A DNA stretch of 64,000 bases from Leptodactylus fallax (GCA_947044405.1 CAMRHE010000018.1:2790001-2854000), one strand, 5' to 3'; positions 23,290 to 33,157 are shown, counted from the first letter of the stretch. Numbers and translations are program-made. Notes: a model not told the origin generated them from the letters alone.

Positions 23290-24065
23290 CAGTGGCGTAA
23301 CTAGGAATGTCTGGGACCCAAGGCGAACATTTGACATGAGCCCCCCCCCCCCCCAAATCGCTGCCACCAACCCCACCCCTGGACGGCAATCCTCGAACCC
23401 CCCGCACAAACCGCATTCCTGCACACACTGTTATGCCCCATAGTGGCCCCTGCACACAGCATTATGCCCCATAGTGGCCCCTGCACACAGTATTATGCCC
23501 CATAGTGGTCCCTGTGCACAGTATTATGCCGCATAGTGGCCCCTGCACACAGTATTATGCAGCATAGTGGCCCCTGCACACAGTATTATGCCCCATTGTG
23601 GACCACCCATGAACAATTATTATACTCTGGGGTCTTTTCAGACCATAGAGTATAATGATTGGAGACCCAGGGGAGGATACAAACTTAAAAAACAATGCAA
23701 CTTACCTCTTCCTCACTCCGGTGCACTCCCGTGCGCTACTTTGGCCATCTTAAATGTTGTATCAGATCTCACGTGATCCAGGCCGGCGTCGCGACGCAGA
23801 ATGACGTCGGCTGACGTCTGGAACGTCACCAAACAGGCCTGAAGCCTGCCGGAGTGCAGGAGAGGTAAGTTACAGTATTCTTTATGTTCCCTCACCTCCC
23901 CTCGACCCCCGATCGTTATACTCCGGGGTCTGAAAAGACCCCGGAGTATAATGATAGCAGTGTTTGTGGGGTTTGCAGTAGCGGCTGCCACAGGGCTGTG
24001 GGCCCCTTAATGTCCCAAGCCCTGTGGCAGCCTCTACCGCTGCTACCCCGGTATTTACACCCCTG
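23290..24065. mobile_element. hAT MITE with minisatellite and fold-back core
   Basis: Ends CAGTGGCGTAACTAGGAATG and, inverted at right, CAGGGGTGTAAATACCGGGG. Flanking 8 bp are CCCGCACA (23282-23289) and CCTGTACA (24066-24073), differing at two C/T positions. The full family-B copy near 15715 shows the uninterrupted target. The interior has about six 'gccccatagtggcccctgca' units (23420-23600) and a palindrome (23625-23960) homologous to that at 3746-4130. No transposase. Confidence 0.88.
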
Positions 24066-24243
24066 CCTGTACACATAAATATAAAAAAGTTGCGGGTGTC
24101 AGAATATGGCGACTTTATAAGAAACATTTTTATTTTTTTTGCAAAGTTTTGGATTTTTGTTAAGGGGTTAAACCGTAAATAAAACTATATAAATTTGGTA
24201 TCCTCAGAATCATACCAAAACATAGAATACAGGTAACATGTTA

Positions 24244-24390
24244 TTCCCTGTCGTCCCACAGCAGCACAATATTGGGGTATTTCTACCCTGTGTGCTGGTA
24301 GGACAGAATGGAATTTTTAATGAACAATAAATAGTTAACTGTAACCCCTCCTCCTCCTCAATATAAGGAAGGAAGTACTAACCCCCCAGC
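24244..24390 (+). repeat. DIRS left inverted terminal repeat
   Basis: Starts TTCCCTGTCGTCCCACAGCA. From about 24270 it is the reverse complement of 31008-31135, including 'gttaactgtaacccctcctc'. The first 27 bp are instead complementary to 30887-30913 in the ICR. Confidence 0.9.
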
Positions 24391-25169
24391 GTGTTTTTTT
24401 CTGTCCTGGGTTGTTGAGACAGCTGGGGGGAAGGTTATACCTTCCCTATAGTGAGGTTATTCAGATTTCTGAATGAATTTCCCCTCCTCTCTCCTGTTTG
24501 TGTTTGTTTTTGTCTATCCTCCCGTGAGGACTCTTTTTCTGCCTTTGGTTTCTGTTGGAACATAATTCCAAGGTTAAAACTCCTTGTCTGTCTTTCCTGG
24601 CTGCAGTGAAAAGCCTTTTTTCAGCTGTTGCTTATAATGGGCCGGCCTGCTGCCTTTGAGTGTCCATACTAACCCTTTGTGGCTATGTAAGCCTTGCATT
24701 ACTTGTTTTATTGCGATGCACGGCGTTTCCTGTTACTTCTCTCCAGCTCCCGTGTGTGGGGGCGCCGGAGTCCAGAGTACGCTAGCTTGCGTACGTGATG
24801 ACATCTTTGAACCTCCTTCAGGTGAGCTACTAGGAAATTTTTTTTTACCTTAACTTCCGCCATTTTTTTTTATAAAATCTGTGCAGGGCAGCCTTTTTCT
24901 TCCAAAAAAAAAAAAAAAAAAAGTGAAGAGAAATAAAGGGCTTTTATTTTCTGTGTAACCTGTCACAGGTATTGGGAGAGTCTTTGCTTTTCATTTCTTC
25001 TATATAAGTCTGCTGCTTCCTTTCCTCTGCCTCTTTGTTTTTTGGCAGAGAGTGTGCATGCTGGGCCTTCTAGTTCAACAGACTTGTACTGTTGTTGCGT
25101 TTTTTTCTGTTTTTCTTGCTATTTACTCTTACACTTGCGGTAAGATGTCATCTTCTGCGCCTGGTGGTG

Positions 25170-26155
25170 ATGAGTCCTCCAGGTAAGTCTGCGTCTAGGC
25201 ACAAACATCTAAACTGTCGCTCCTGTGAAATTCCCTTGCCTGATGGTTACAATTTCAATACATGCCATCAGTGCTTGGGCAGCCCAGTGGTTCAGTGGTT
25301 AACACTGCAGCCTCACAGCACTGGAGTCCTGGGTTTGAATCCTGCCAGGAGCAACATCTGCAGGGAGTTTCTGTGTTCTCCCTATGTTTGCATGGGTGTA
25401 CTCCAGTTTCCTACCACACTCCAAAGGCGTGCTGGTGGGGAGTATGGATTGAGAGCCCTATATGGGACAGTGACTGTCAGTGTCTGTGGAATATGATGGC
25501 GCTTCTGTCATACGATCTGATGAGGTATTCAGGATCATAGAGGAAGATAATTCTTCATCTGAGGATTCAGATACGGATATAGCAAAACTGCTTTTTCCTC
25601 TGGAGAAAATTCAGAAATTACTGAAGTCCATCAGGTCAAGGGACCATGATGTTGACCATGGGGAAGCCTTTAGTTCCACCTCTAGGGGGCCTAAGGCCTT
25701 CAAAGTGGACGACATGCTTAAAAGAGCTATGTTCACAGAGTGAAAACACCCAGAGAAGACCTGCGTGTTATCCAAGAGGTTCAAGACACTCTTCCCAATA
25801 GCTGAGGACCAGTTGGGACTTGGGTCCACCACCTAAGCTTGTCATGGCAGTCGCCAAATTGTCCAGGCGAACACTTGTACCCTCTGAGTTCGGGTCTAAC
25901 CTTCAGGATCCCATGGACCACTGGGCAGAGTGCTCCCTAAGGAAAGCGTATACGGCTTTCTCTGCACAGTGTTTGATTGGCATCGCTACTAGTGAGGTAG
26001 CTAAGAAGCTGTGCTCCAGCCTCTCTTCATTAAAAAGAGATATTGATTTGGGGGTCTCCAGGGACGAATTGTTGTCCTCTTTGAAGGGTATAGCCCATGA
26101 GGTGGATTACCTCAATGAAACCTCTTCTCCAGATGAAGTTATCTGCCAAGTCTAG
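25170..26155 (+). pseudogene. DIRS Gag-like protein, interrupted
   Basis: From the ATG at 25170 the frame gives MSPPGKSASRHKHLNCRSC and a paired CxxC region (NCRSC ... TCHQCL), then runs into the SINE-like repeat at 25268-25505. Downstream, an acidic serine-rich stretch (EEDNSSSEDSDTD) and a block with KLLFPLEKIQKLL continue to a stop at 25743. Homology resumes to 26155 with DPMDHWAECSLRKAY, the conserved region of DIRS Gag proteins. No enzymatic role; Gag packages element RNA. Multiple stops and the insert make it non-functional. Confidence 0.7.
25268..25505 (+). repeat. SINE-like repeat inside the DIRS gag
   Basis: Head 'gcagcccagtggttcagtgg' and 'gggtttgaatcctgcc' resemble tRNA-type A and B boxes. 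The body matches the repeat at 1-190 and ends near 'ggaatatgatggcgct'. A target duplication is not clear to me. Confidence 0.65.
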
Positions 26156-26989
26156 GATTTCGGTTGCCCGTCGCCCCCTATGGTTAAAACCTTGGAGGGT
26201 GGATTATGCCTCATAATGCAATATTTGCGGGCAGAACACGATGCAAGGACTAGTGGGAAAGGAAGGAAAGTCCTTCCACAGTCCTTCCATGGACAGGGCA
26301 GACAGCGTCATAGAGGACAGTCTCCTCAAAGACCGCCACCTGCAAGAGGTCACGTGTGGACGTTCTAGGTTCCTGAGTGGGAACTCCAACTGTCTTTTTT
26401 TCCATGATGACAGGAAAATCAGAAAGCTAAATTTCTGACTATTACCTTCTCCCTCCTACAAGACACGAAGTTCCTGTGGGGGATTAGAGATAATCTGGTC
26501 CGGTTCCGGCATAGTTTTTTCTGTGCCTCCCCAGGACAGATTTATACAGACCTCTCGCCTCCCTGCTGTTCGTCACAACGTCAAGGGTCTGGAATTTATT
26601 CTTCAGTGTTTCTGGTTCCAAAACCTTCAGGAGACTGGTTGATAGACCTACGATACCTCAGCAGAGCTATCATGAAAAAATTTCCGTATGGAAACGTCTG
26701 TGATATCCATTCTCCAGCAAGGAGATTTCATGGCCACTCTGAACCTAAAGGACGTGCACCTCCACGTCCCTATTCTTCCTGCTCACAGGAAATACTTAAG
26801 AATTACAGTGGTTGTAGAGGGTCAGCTGAGAAACCTCCATTTCACCGCACTTCCATTCAAGATAACGTCAGCACCCTACATATTCACCAAGGTGGTATCC
26901 ACGGTAGCTGAGTCACTGAGAATCCAGAGGTTTACGAATGTTCCTTATCTGGAAGACTGGCTGTTAAAAGTCTCTCAAGGCCTACTACA

Positions 26990-27455
26990 TATCACAAGGC
27001 ATTATGGGAAAGGAGCTGGGAGCTCATGCGCCCTCTGTTGGATGTAACAGATCCTCAATTTGCTTTTGACTCACCGAGTCTTGAGACAGCAAAAGGGATT
27101 TTAGCCAAGCCAGTTTCACTTATCTGCATACAGCGCTGTTTCAGGATTTTTGTCCCTCATCAGTACAGAGCAAAGTGAACTGGCTGGCTTTGTGGGAGGC
27201 AATGAGTGGGTTAGGGACAAGAATCTCTCACATTGAGGAGAGCACCAGTGAAGGTGTGTAGAGCTTGAATTGACTTTTGCCCTCTACTTAGCATCTACAT
27301 ATCACAAGGCATTATGGAAAAGGAGGGCGCATGAGCTCCCAGCTCCTTTCCCATAATGCCTTGTGATATGTAGATGCTAAGTAGAGGGCAAAAGGCAATT
27401 CAAGCTCTACACATCTTCACTGGTGCTCTCCTCAATGTGAGAGATTCTTGTTCCT
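26990..27455 (-). mobile_element. 466-bp palindromic insertion with a hammerhead ribozyme motif (Penelope-related?)
   Basis: Bounded by a perfect 13-bp duplication AAGGCCTACTACA (26977-26989 and 27456-27468). The right half is a near-perfect hairpin of about 115-bp arms (27213-27335 and 27341-27455). The first 48 bp repeat the hairpin centre again. The minus strand at 27169-27123 folds as a type I hammerhead. Hammerhead motifs of this kind are known from Penelope-like pLTRs and related non-autonomous elements; classification here is inference. No protein is encoded. Confidence 0.85.
27123..27169 (-). ncRNA. Hammerhead ribozyme motif (type I)
   Basis: Read on minus: helix I strand TCTGTA, core CTGATGA (27163-27157), helix II GGGA-loop-TCCT, core GAAAC (27142-27138), short helix III (ACA..TGT around GCGC), then GTA as the cleavage triplet and the helix I return strand TGCAGA (27128-27123). 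Helix I gives six pairs including one G-U. All invariant core positions are present. Predicted self-cleavage falls between 27129 and 27128. Activity is untested. Confidence 0.8.
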
Positions 27456-28159
27456 AAGGCCTACTACAGCATCTATCCATCATGATGAATTTCCTCCAAC
27501 AATTGGGGTGGATTATAAATTGGGGAAAGTCCCAAATATTACCAGCAACCCAGAAAACATTTCTAGGGTTCATACTTGATTCAGGCCTAATGAAAATATC
27601 TCTTCCTCCTCCAGAAGGGAAAGAATCATCAAGGCCGCAAAATTCCTGCTGTTTCCTCGGTCAATCACCATCTGAACAGACATAAAGTTTTGGGATTGAT
27701 GTCATCAGCTGCAGAAGCAGTCCCTTGGGAAGTCGTGTTGGTCTGGAATTGTAAAATCAGCGATCTAGACAGAAGTTTTTTCCTGTCCCAGGAAGCCCGC
27801 TCATCCCTCAAGTGGTGGATTCGGCTAAAAAAATGGAAAGTCCACGGTTCAGCCTCGCTGGACCCTGTTGACTACAGATGCATCACTCACAGGTTGGGGA
27901 GCCCACCTGAACGACATTCCAGCCCAAGGGCATTGGAATTCCCTCGAGAAGATGATGTCATCCAATTGGAGAGAACGCCAAGCAGTACGACTGGCACTGC
28001 TTCACTTTGCCGACCAGTTGAAGGACAAGGCAGTCCGTGTAAGATCGAACAATATGATGACCATTCTTTATTTAAACAAGCAGGGAGGAACTCAGTCACA
28101 ACCTCTTCTAAGTGAAGTGGGGAAGATCTTGAGTTGGGCAGAGAAGAACTTAACCCATC

Positions 28160-29430
28160 TGTGAAGGATCTCGTCCTACCAGAACCCGCTTCTGGCACAC
28201 TTGAGATCGCTTCGATTACCTCACACCCACTTCCAGTGAGTATGTTGGGCCTCTGAGGATAATACGCAAGACAAGCCTTCTAAATTTTATATATTTATTA
28301 ATCCCTAAATGGATCTGCACTAGACACTTAACACATATAGAGAATATATGTAGCGATTAGCAAGCAGATACAAGTGAAAAGCAGCATAACACGGTACATA
28401 AAATAAAAATGGGAATAACAGAAAGAAAAGAATATACATTACCAACACCAGATTGTGATGGTTTCTCTGGCTCCCAGATTATGAGCCAGGGCACGTATTT
28501 TATGAACGTCCAGTAGCAGATGAATCTTAGCAGAGCAAAGGGCAGAAGACACTTCCGGAACAAGTAGTTAGTCCATTTCTCTGAGCCCATGTGGCAGGCT
28601 CAGGGTACAGTCTTGAGCAAAGCATGTGTTGCCTACATGCAGTTACATCTCTTCCATGTTAACAAAATGGCCGCAAGCCTGGCTGCTTAGGCCGCATGGG
28701 TAGCACATGGTGGAGCACATGGTTGAAGTCTCCCACTTGACTTCCCCCACACCTCTCCTCTAGGAATAGCACATCACCAAGACAAGAAGACAAAAGAGAC
28801 TGGTTCAGCCTGGGCAGAGACCTTTTGTCTCCCCTGGTCTCCTCCCTAAGTGAGGTCACCAGGGGGAGGAGCCCCGCCCCCTCTCTACATCTCTTAGAAT
28901 CATTTTTCACTATAATCATTTGCCCGATGATTATCGAGTCAGGCCAGTGGTAGGATCGGGTTTGTGGTGAGAACCCCAACCCATAGACTCCAAGGTTGAC
29001 ACTCCAGTTCCCTTTGGGTAAGGAAATCAGTGCCTGGACCTTTCCCGGGCTTTGAACTGTGACATGTGTATATTCTAAGTGTGCGCCTTGACCTGACGCA
29101 TCTGGGGAATTTATCGGATGTGACTGTAAGATGTTCCCCAGGCCAGATATTGTCATAAAACCATAATCCATTTGAAGTAAAGGTGGTGCCAGTCTGTCTA
29201 TGAACAATTTGCAGATTGTTTCCACAGAACCTCCCCTCTGCATGACCCCCTGCTGGGTTAATGAGTATAGCAGTCTTATGCCAACGAAGGCCTATGTCAG
29301 TGACTTTCTGGGGATCAAAGGGTTTGCAGATCCCAGGAGCAACCCAGCCAGTGACCAAATTGCTGACAACAGACAGGAACCATAATATGTGAGTGAATAT
29401 AAAACCATATCTGAGCCTCATATCATGACA
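28160..29430 (-). mobile_element. Solo LTR, minus orientation, inside the DIRS RNase H
   Basis: Plus-strand ends are TGTGAAGG...CATGACA, i.e. TG...CA on either strand, with a 5-bp duplication CCATC (28155-28159 and 29431-29435). Length 1271 bp. On minus, an AATAAA near 28295 precedes the 3' end, giving the orientation. No internal region, primer site or second LTR is present, so it is a solo LTR left by LTR-LTR recombination. Its 3' end (CCTTCACA, and 'aaattttatatatttatt') resembles the LTR of the gypsy element at 53304-59165, suggesting a related Ty3/gypsy lineage. Confidence 0.88.
28939..29421 (-). CDS. Open frame of 161 codons within the solo LTR
   Basis: The frame starts at the ATG 10 bp inside the LTR 5' end and begins MRLRYGFIFTHILWFLSVVS, a plausible signal peptide or membrane segment, then continues with IWPGEHLTVTSDKFP. 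It stops at 28939. I recognise no domain. An overlapping frame (29243-28659) is also open, so chance openness is quite possible. It may be an LTR-encoded accessory frame, the overlapped end of an internal gene, or no gene at all. Confidence 0.3.
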   Translation of the reverse strand: MRLRYGFIFTHILWFLSVVSNLVTGWVAPGICKPFDPQKVTDIGLRWHKTAILINPAGGHAEGRFCGNNLQIVHRQTGTTFTSNGLWFYDNIWPGEHLTVTSDKFPRCVRSRRTLRIYTCHSSKPGKGPGTDFLTQRELECQPWSLWVGVLTTNPILPLA

Positions 29431-29689
29431 CCATCTTTCTGCCATACATATCCGAGGGTCACTCAATGTAGTGGTGGATCAATTGAGTCATGGCATCACT
29501 GTTCCAGGGGAATGGTCTCTCCATCCAGAAGTCTTTCAAGCAATCACCCTGAAATGGGGTCATCCAGAGATAGACCTGATGGCAACCAGACTCAATGCCA
29601 ATGCCCTTGGCTGTGGATGCCCTGTCCATCCCTTGGAGGTTCAGGCTGGCATACATATTCCCTCCAATCTCCATAATACCAAGGGGTAT

Positions 29690-30860
29690 TGATGAGAATC
29701 AGACAGGACCAAGACTCTGTAATCGCCATCATTCCATTCTGGCCAAAGAGAGCTTGGTTTTCCCATCTCATTCAAATGAGTCATGGGATATATTGGAGGC
29801 TTCCCCCGATTCAGAACCTGGTGTCTCAAGGGCCCAGGATCTGCCAGGATCTGAAATCCTTCAATCTGACAGCCTGAAGATTGACCGGTGCCTATTACGA
29901 TCTAAGGGACTCTCAGGAGCCGTCTTAAGCACTCTCTCTCTCGCTAGAGCAGAGTCAAGAAATAAAAATTACGCCTGGATCCGAATCATCTTCATCTCCT
30001 GGGCATTAGGTAGAGTAATTGAGAGCTTGGAACCTTTCAATCCAGAGATCCTAGAATTCCTTCAGGACTGCTTGGACAATGGCCTTAGCCCTTTCAATTG
30101 AAAGCTTAGGTTTCTGCCCTGTCACCCTGCTTAGATAAGCAGCTATCTGCAGACCCATTGGTTAAAAGATATTTTAAGGGTGCATTCAGGCTTAGTCCGC
30201 CTGTTACCCACTCAATCCCTCGATGGGATTTATCTACTGTTTTAAAGGGGTTATGTGATTCCCCCCTTGGAGCCTCTAGAAGAGGTTGAGATTAAATTTC
30301 TCACACTAAAGACATTGTTCCTTTTGGCTATAACTTCAGCTCAGAGAGTTGGTGAGGACAACTAAGATTTATGCAAGGGTTCCTCCCTAAGGTACCCTCA
30401 TATTCTAACCTAAACTAGGTTATCTCATTACCAGTTTTCTATCCCAGTCTGTCATCTCCCGAGGAAGTTAAACTTCACTCCCTGGATGTGGCCAGATGCC
30501 TTGGAATTTATATTCATAGATCTCGGCCTTTTAGACGGTCAGAGAATTTTTTTCTACCATTTGCTGGGAAAAATAGTGGTCTCAAGGCCTCTAAAGCCTC
30601 CTTGGCACAATGAAGCCATTAAATTGGCTTTCACTTGACAGGGGTTAGACCCCCCTGAGTTTGTTCAAGCTCATGCTACAAGAGCCATTTCTACCTTTTG
30701 GGTGGAAAGAAGCTCTGTTCCTTGGTAACAAATTTGTTCGTCAGCTTCTTGGAGCTCTCTCCATACCTTTGTTCATCATTATAGCTTTAATACCCAGGGT
30801 ACGGAGGCCACTTCTTTTGGCCATTCCGTGTTAAAATCAATTCTTCAAGATGACCCTCCC
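29690..30860 (+). pseudogene. DIRS tyrosine recombinase, decayed
   Basis: The N-terminal core-binding part is visible as LEFLQDCLDNGLSPF (to 30101), followed in shifted frames by the catalytic part. The R-H-R-Y signature is still readable: SAQRVGE with Arg at 30345-30347, AHATR with His at 30672-30674 and Arg at 30681-30683, and HTFVHHY with Tyr at 30780-30782. In DIRS elements this enzyme, in place of a DDE integrase, inserts a circular DNA intermediate. Several in-frame stops make it non-functional. The end lies just before the ICR at 30887. Confidence 0.82.
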
Positions 30861-30886
30861 TAGAGTTTTTCTTGCTAGATCCCCAT

Positions 30887-30964
30887 ATTGTGCTGCTGTG
30901 GGACGACAGGGAAGTGTAGATTATGATGTTAATCTGTTTTCCCTTAGTCCCAACAGCAGCACAA
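30887..30964 (+). repeat. DIRS internal complementary region
   Basis: 30887-30913 is the reverse complement of the left terminus (24244-24270). 30914-30964 (GTGTAGATTATGATGTTAAT...) is the reverse complement of the right terminus (31130-31180) with a single mismatch. In the DIRS model the ICR templates completion of the element ends. The junction GGGAA|GTGTAG fixes both element ends to the base. Confidence 0.93.
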
Positions 30965-31007
30965 GGCTCCCTCCCTATGTGTTATGTATTTGTCTTTATA
31001 ATTACAT

Positions 31008-31180
31008 GCTGGGGGGTTGGTACTTCCTTCCTTATATTGAGGAGGGGGAGGGGTTACAGTTAACTATTTGTTATTCATTAAAAATTCCATTCTGTCCTAC
31101 CAGCACACAGGGGTAGAAATACCCCAATATTGTGCTGCTGTTGGGACTAAGAGAAAACAGATTAACATCATAATCTACAC
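31008..31180 (+). repeat. DIRS right inverted terminal repeat plus right extension
   Basis: 31008-31135 is complementary to the left ITR. The last about 50 bp, ending CATAATCTACAC, match the ICR instead. The family-B repeat resumes at 31181 with 'atttggctgc'. Confidence 0.9.
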
Positions 31181-31595
31181 ATTTGGCTGCACATTGAACG
31201 CCATATAAAAAAACAAAGCCTGTAAGAAATTCACACAAATGCACTTTTTCTCCAATGCTACCCCATTCTGAATTTTTTTCCAGCTTCCCAGTATATTGTA
31301 CAGAACAATAAATTATACCATTATGAAGAACAGTTTGTCCCGCAAACATTAAGCCCTCATATGGCTCTGTGAACCGAAAAATAAAAAAGTTATGGGGAGT
31401 CAAAAAATGAAAATAAAAAAAATGCCACCAGCGGTAAGGGGTTAACATTAACAATGTGTCCTTGCAGCTGTTGCAAAACTACAACTCCCATATGTTATTA
31501 AATATTTTTCAAAATTTTTTTCCCAATTTTCCTCCTCTAAAACCTAGGTGCGTCTTATGATCCGGTGCTTCTTATAGTCTGAAAAATACGGTATA

Positions 31596-33155
31596 CAGTG
31601 GGAAAAAAAAGTATTTAGTCAGCCACCAATTGTGCAAGTTCTCCCACTTAAAAAGATGAGAGAGGCCTGTAATTGACATCATAGGTAGACTTCAACTATG
31701 AGAGCCAAAATGAGAAAACATATCTAGAAAATCACATTGTCTGATTTTTAAAGAATTTAGTTGCAAATTATGGTGGAAAATAAGTATTTGGTCACCTACA
31801 AACAAGAAAGATTTCTGGCTCTCACAGACCTGTAACTTCTTCTTTAAGAGGCTCCTCTGTCCTCCACTCATTACCTGTAGTACTGGCACCTGTTTGACAT
31901 TGTTATCAGTATAAAAGACACCTGTCCACAACCTCAAACAGTCACACTCCAAACTCCACTATGGTGAAGACCAGAGAGCTGTGGAAGGACACCAGAAACA
32001 AAATTGTAGACCTGCACCAGGCTGTGAAGACTGAATCTGCAATAGGCAAGCAGCTTTGTGTGAAGAAATCAACTGTGGGAGCAATAATTAGAAAATGGAA
32101 GACATCCAAGACCACTGATAATCTCCCTCGATCAGGGGCTCCAAGCAAGATCTCACCCCGTGGGGTCAAAACGATCACAAGAACAGTGAGCAAAAATCCC
32201 ATAACCACACGGGGGGACCTAGTGAATGACTTGCAGAAAGCTGGGACTAACGTAACAAAGGCTACCGTCAGTAACACACTATGCCGCCAGGGACTCAGAT
32301 CCTGCAGTGCCAGACGTGTACCCCTGCTTAAGCCAGTACATATCTGGGCCTGTCTGAAGTTTGCTAGAGAGCATTTGGATATTCCAGAAGAGTATTGGGA
32401 GAATGTCATATGGTCAGATGAAACTAAAGTACAACTGTTTGGTAGAAACACAACTCGTCGTGTTTGGGGGAGAGTGAATGCTGAGTTACATCCAAAGAAC
32501 ATTATACCTACTGTGAAGCATGGGGGTGGCAACATCATGCTTTGGGGCTGTTTCTCTGCATGAAAGAATGAATGTGTCCATGTATCGTGAGATTTTGAGT
32601 GCAAATCTCCTTCCATCAGCAAGGGCATTGAAGAAGAAATGTGGCTGGGTCTTTCCACATAACAATGATCCCAAGCACACTGCCAGGGCAACGAAGGAGT
32701 GGCTTTGTAAGAAGCATTTCAAGGTTCTGGAGTGGCCTAGCCAGTCTCCAGATCTCAACCCCATAGAAAACCTTTGGAGGGAGTTGAAAGTCTGTGTTGC
32801 CCAGCGACAGCCCCAAAAGATCACTGCTCTAGAGGAGATCTGAATGGAGGAATGGGCCAACATACCAGCAACAGTGTGTGCCAACCTTGTGAAGACTTGC
32901 AGAAAACGTTTGACCTCTGTCATTTCCAACAAAGTATTGAGATGAACTTTTGTTATTGACCAAATACTTATTTTCCACCATAATTTGCAAATTATTTCTT
33001 AAAAAATCAGACAATGTGATTTTTTGGATTTGTTTTCTCATTTTGTCTCTCATAGTTGAGGTCTACCTATGATGTCAATTACAGGCCTCTCTCATCTTTT
33101 AAAGTGGGAGAACTTGCACAATTGGTGGCTGACTAAATACTTTTTTTCCCCACTG
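31596..33155 (+). mobile_element. Tc1-like transposon, third family, copy 1 (IR/DR ends)
   Basis: Ends CAGTGGGAAAAAAAAGTATT and complement, TA at 31594-31595 and 33156-33157. The inverted repeats are about 200 bp and each contains an outer ('aagtatttagtcagccacc') and inner ('aagtatttggtcacc') direct repeat. This is the IR/DR layout of Sleeping Beauty-type Tc1 elements. It lies 2 bp beyond the end of the repeat at 20873-31593. Confidence 0.93.
31961..32940 (+). pseudogene. Tc1 transposase, deleted and with catalytic Asp lost
   Basis: The open part 31961-32563 covers both HTH regions ([12 protein letters not shown]), the linker, [11 protein letters not shown] with the first Asp, and [14 protein letters not shown], where a stop follows a deletion of about 30 bp relative to the sister copy's layout. 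Homology resumes in another frame, with HNNDPKH at 32658-32678: the second catalytic Asp codon (GAC) is now AAC (Asn) at 32661-32663. [14 protein letters not shown] keeps the Glu. A TGA after ALEEI truncates the C-terminus. Not functional. Confidence 0.9.
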
Positions 33156-33157
33156 TA

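Larger units (their letters stand above)
26450..29690 (+). pseudogene. DIRS reverse transcriptase / RNase H, split by two insertions
   Basis: RT blocks: SVFLVPKPSGDW (about 26600), ATLNLKDVHLHVPI (26730), FTALPFKITSAP (26855) and VPYLEDWLL (26940-26966). The last is where active DIRS elements carry YLDDW, so one catalytic Asp position is Glu. A 466-bp element interrupts at 26990-27455. Homology resumes with LGWIINWGKSQI and FLGFILDS (27500-27600), then RNase H-like TTDASLTGWGAHL (27868). It is split again by the solo LTR at 28160-29430 and resumes as HIRGSLNVVVDQLS and GHPEIDLMATRLN to about 29690. Frameshifts add to the damage. Confidence 0.85.
24244..31180 (+). mobile_element. DIRS-like tyrosine-recombinase retrotransposon, decayed
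   Basis: The inverted terminal repeats (left 24244-24390, right 31008-31180) and an internal complementary region (30887-30964) have the DIRS architecture. The ICR joins the complement of the left terminus (30887-30913) to the complement of the right terminus (30914-30964). No target duplication is seen, as expected. Order: Gag, RT/RNase H, tyrosine recombinase, all plus strand and frame-broken. Three later insertions interrupt it: a SINE-like repeat (25268-25505), a 466-bp palindromic element (26990-27455) and a solo LTR (28160-29430). Confidence 0.93.
21057..31445. repeat. Family-B TTAA repeat, second copy, carrying three large insertions
   Basis: Pieces at 21057-21470, 23110-23281, 24074-24243 and 31181-31445 are collinear with the full copy at 15384-16133 and end at TTAA (31442-31445). 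The gaps are a Tc1 (21473-23107), a hAT MITE (23290-24065) and a DIRS element (24244-31180). The left terminal TTAA is not visible, so that end is truncated or diverged. Confidence 0.8.
20873..31593. repeat. Outermost repeat of the deep nest (aagacgcac-type ends)
   Basis: Left end 'ataccatataagatgcac' with 'ggaggaaaatgggg'. Right end (31510-31593) reads inverted as 'ataccgtatttttcagac' then 'aagacgcacc' and 'gaggaggaaaattggg'. The two ends look like one dispersed repeat family, suggesting a single old copy that later received the family-B repeat and its insertions. Decay makes the pairing of these ends tentative. Confidence 0.4.

Noticed and set aside
28659..29243. 194-codon minus frame in the solo LTR overlapping the 161-codon frame
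   Set aside because: No motif, and it starts in mid-LTR. Listed only as the reason for doubting the neighbouring frame.
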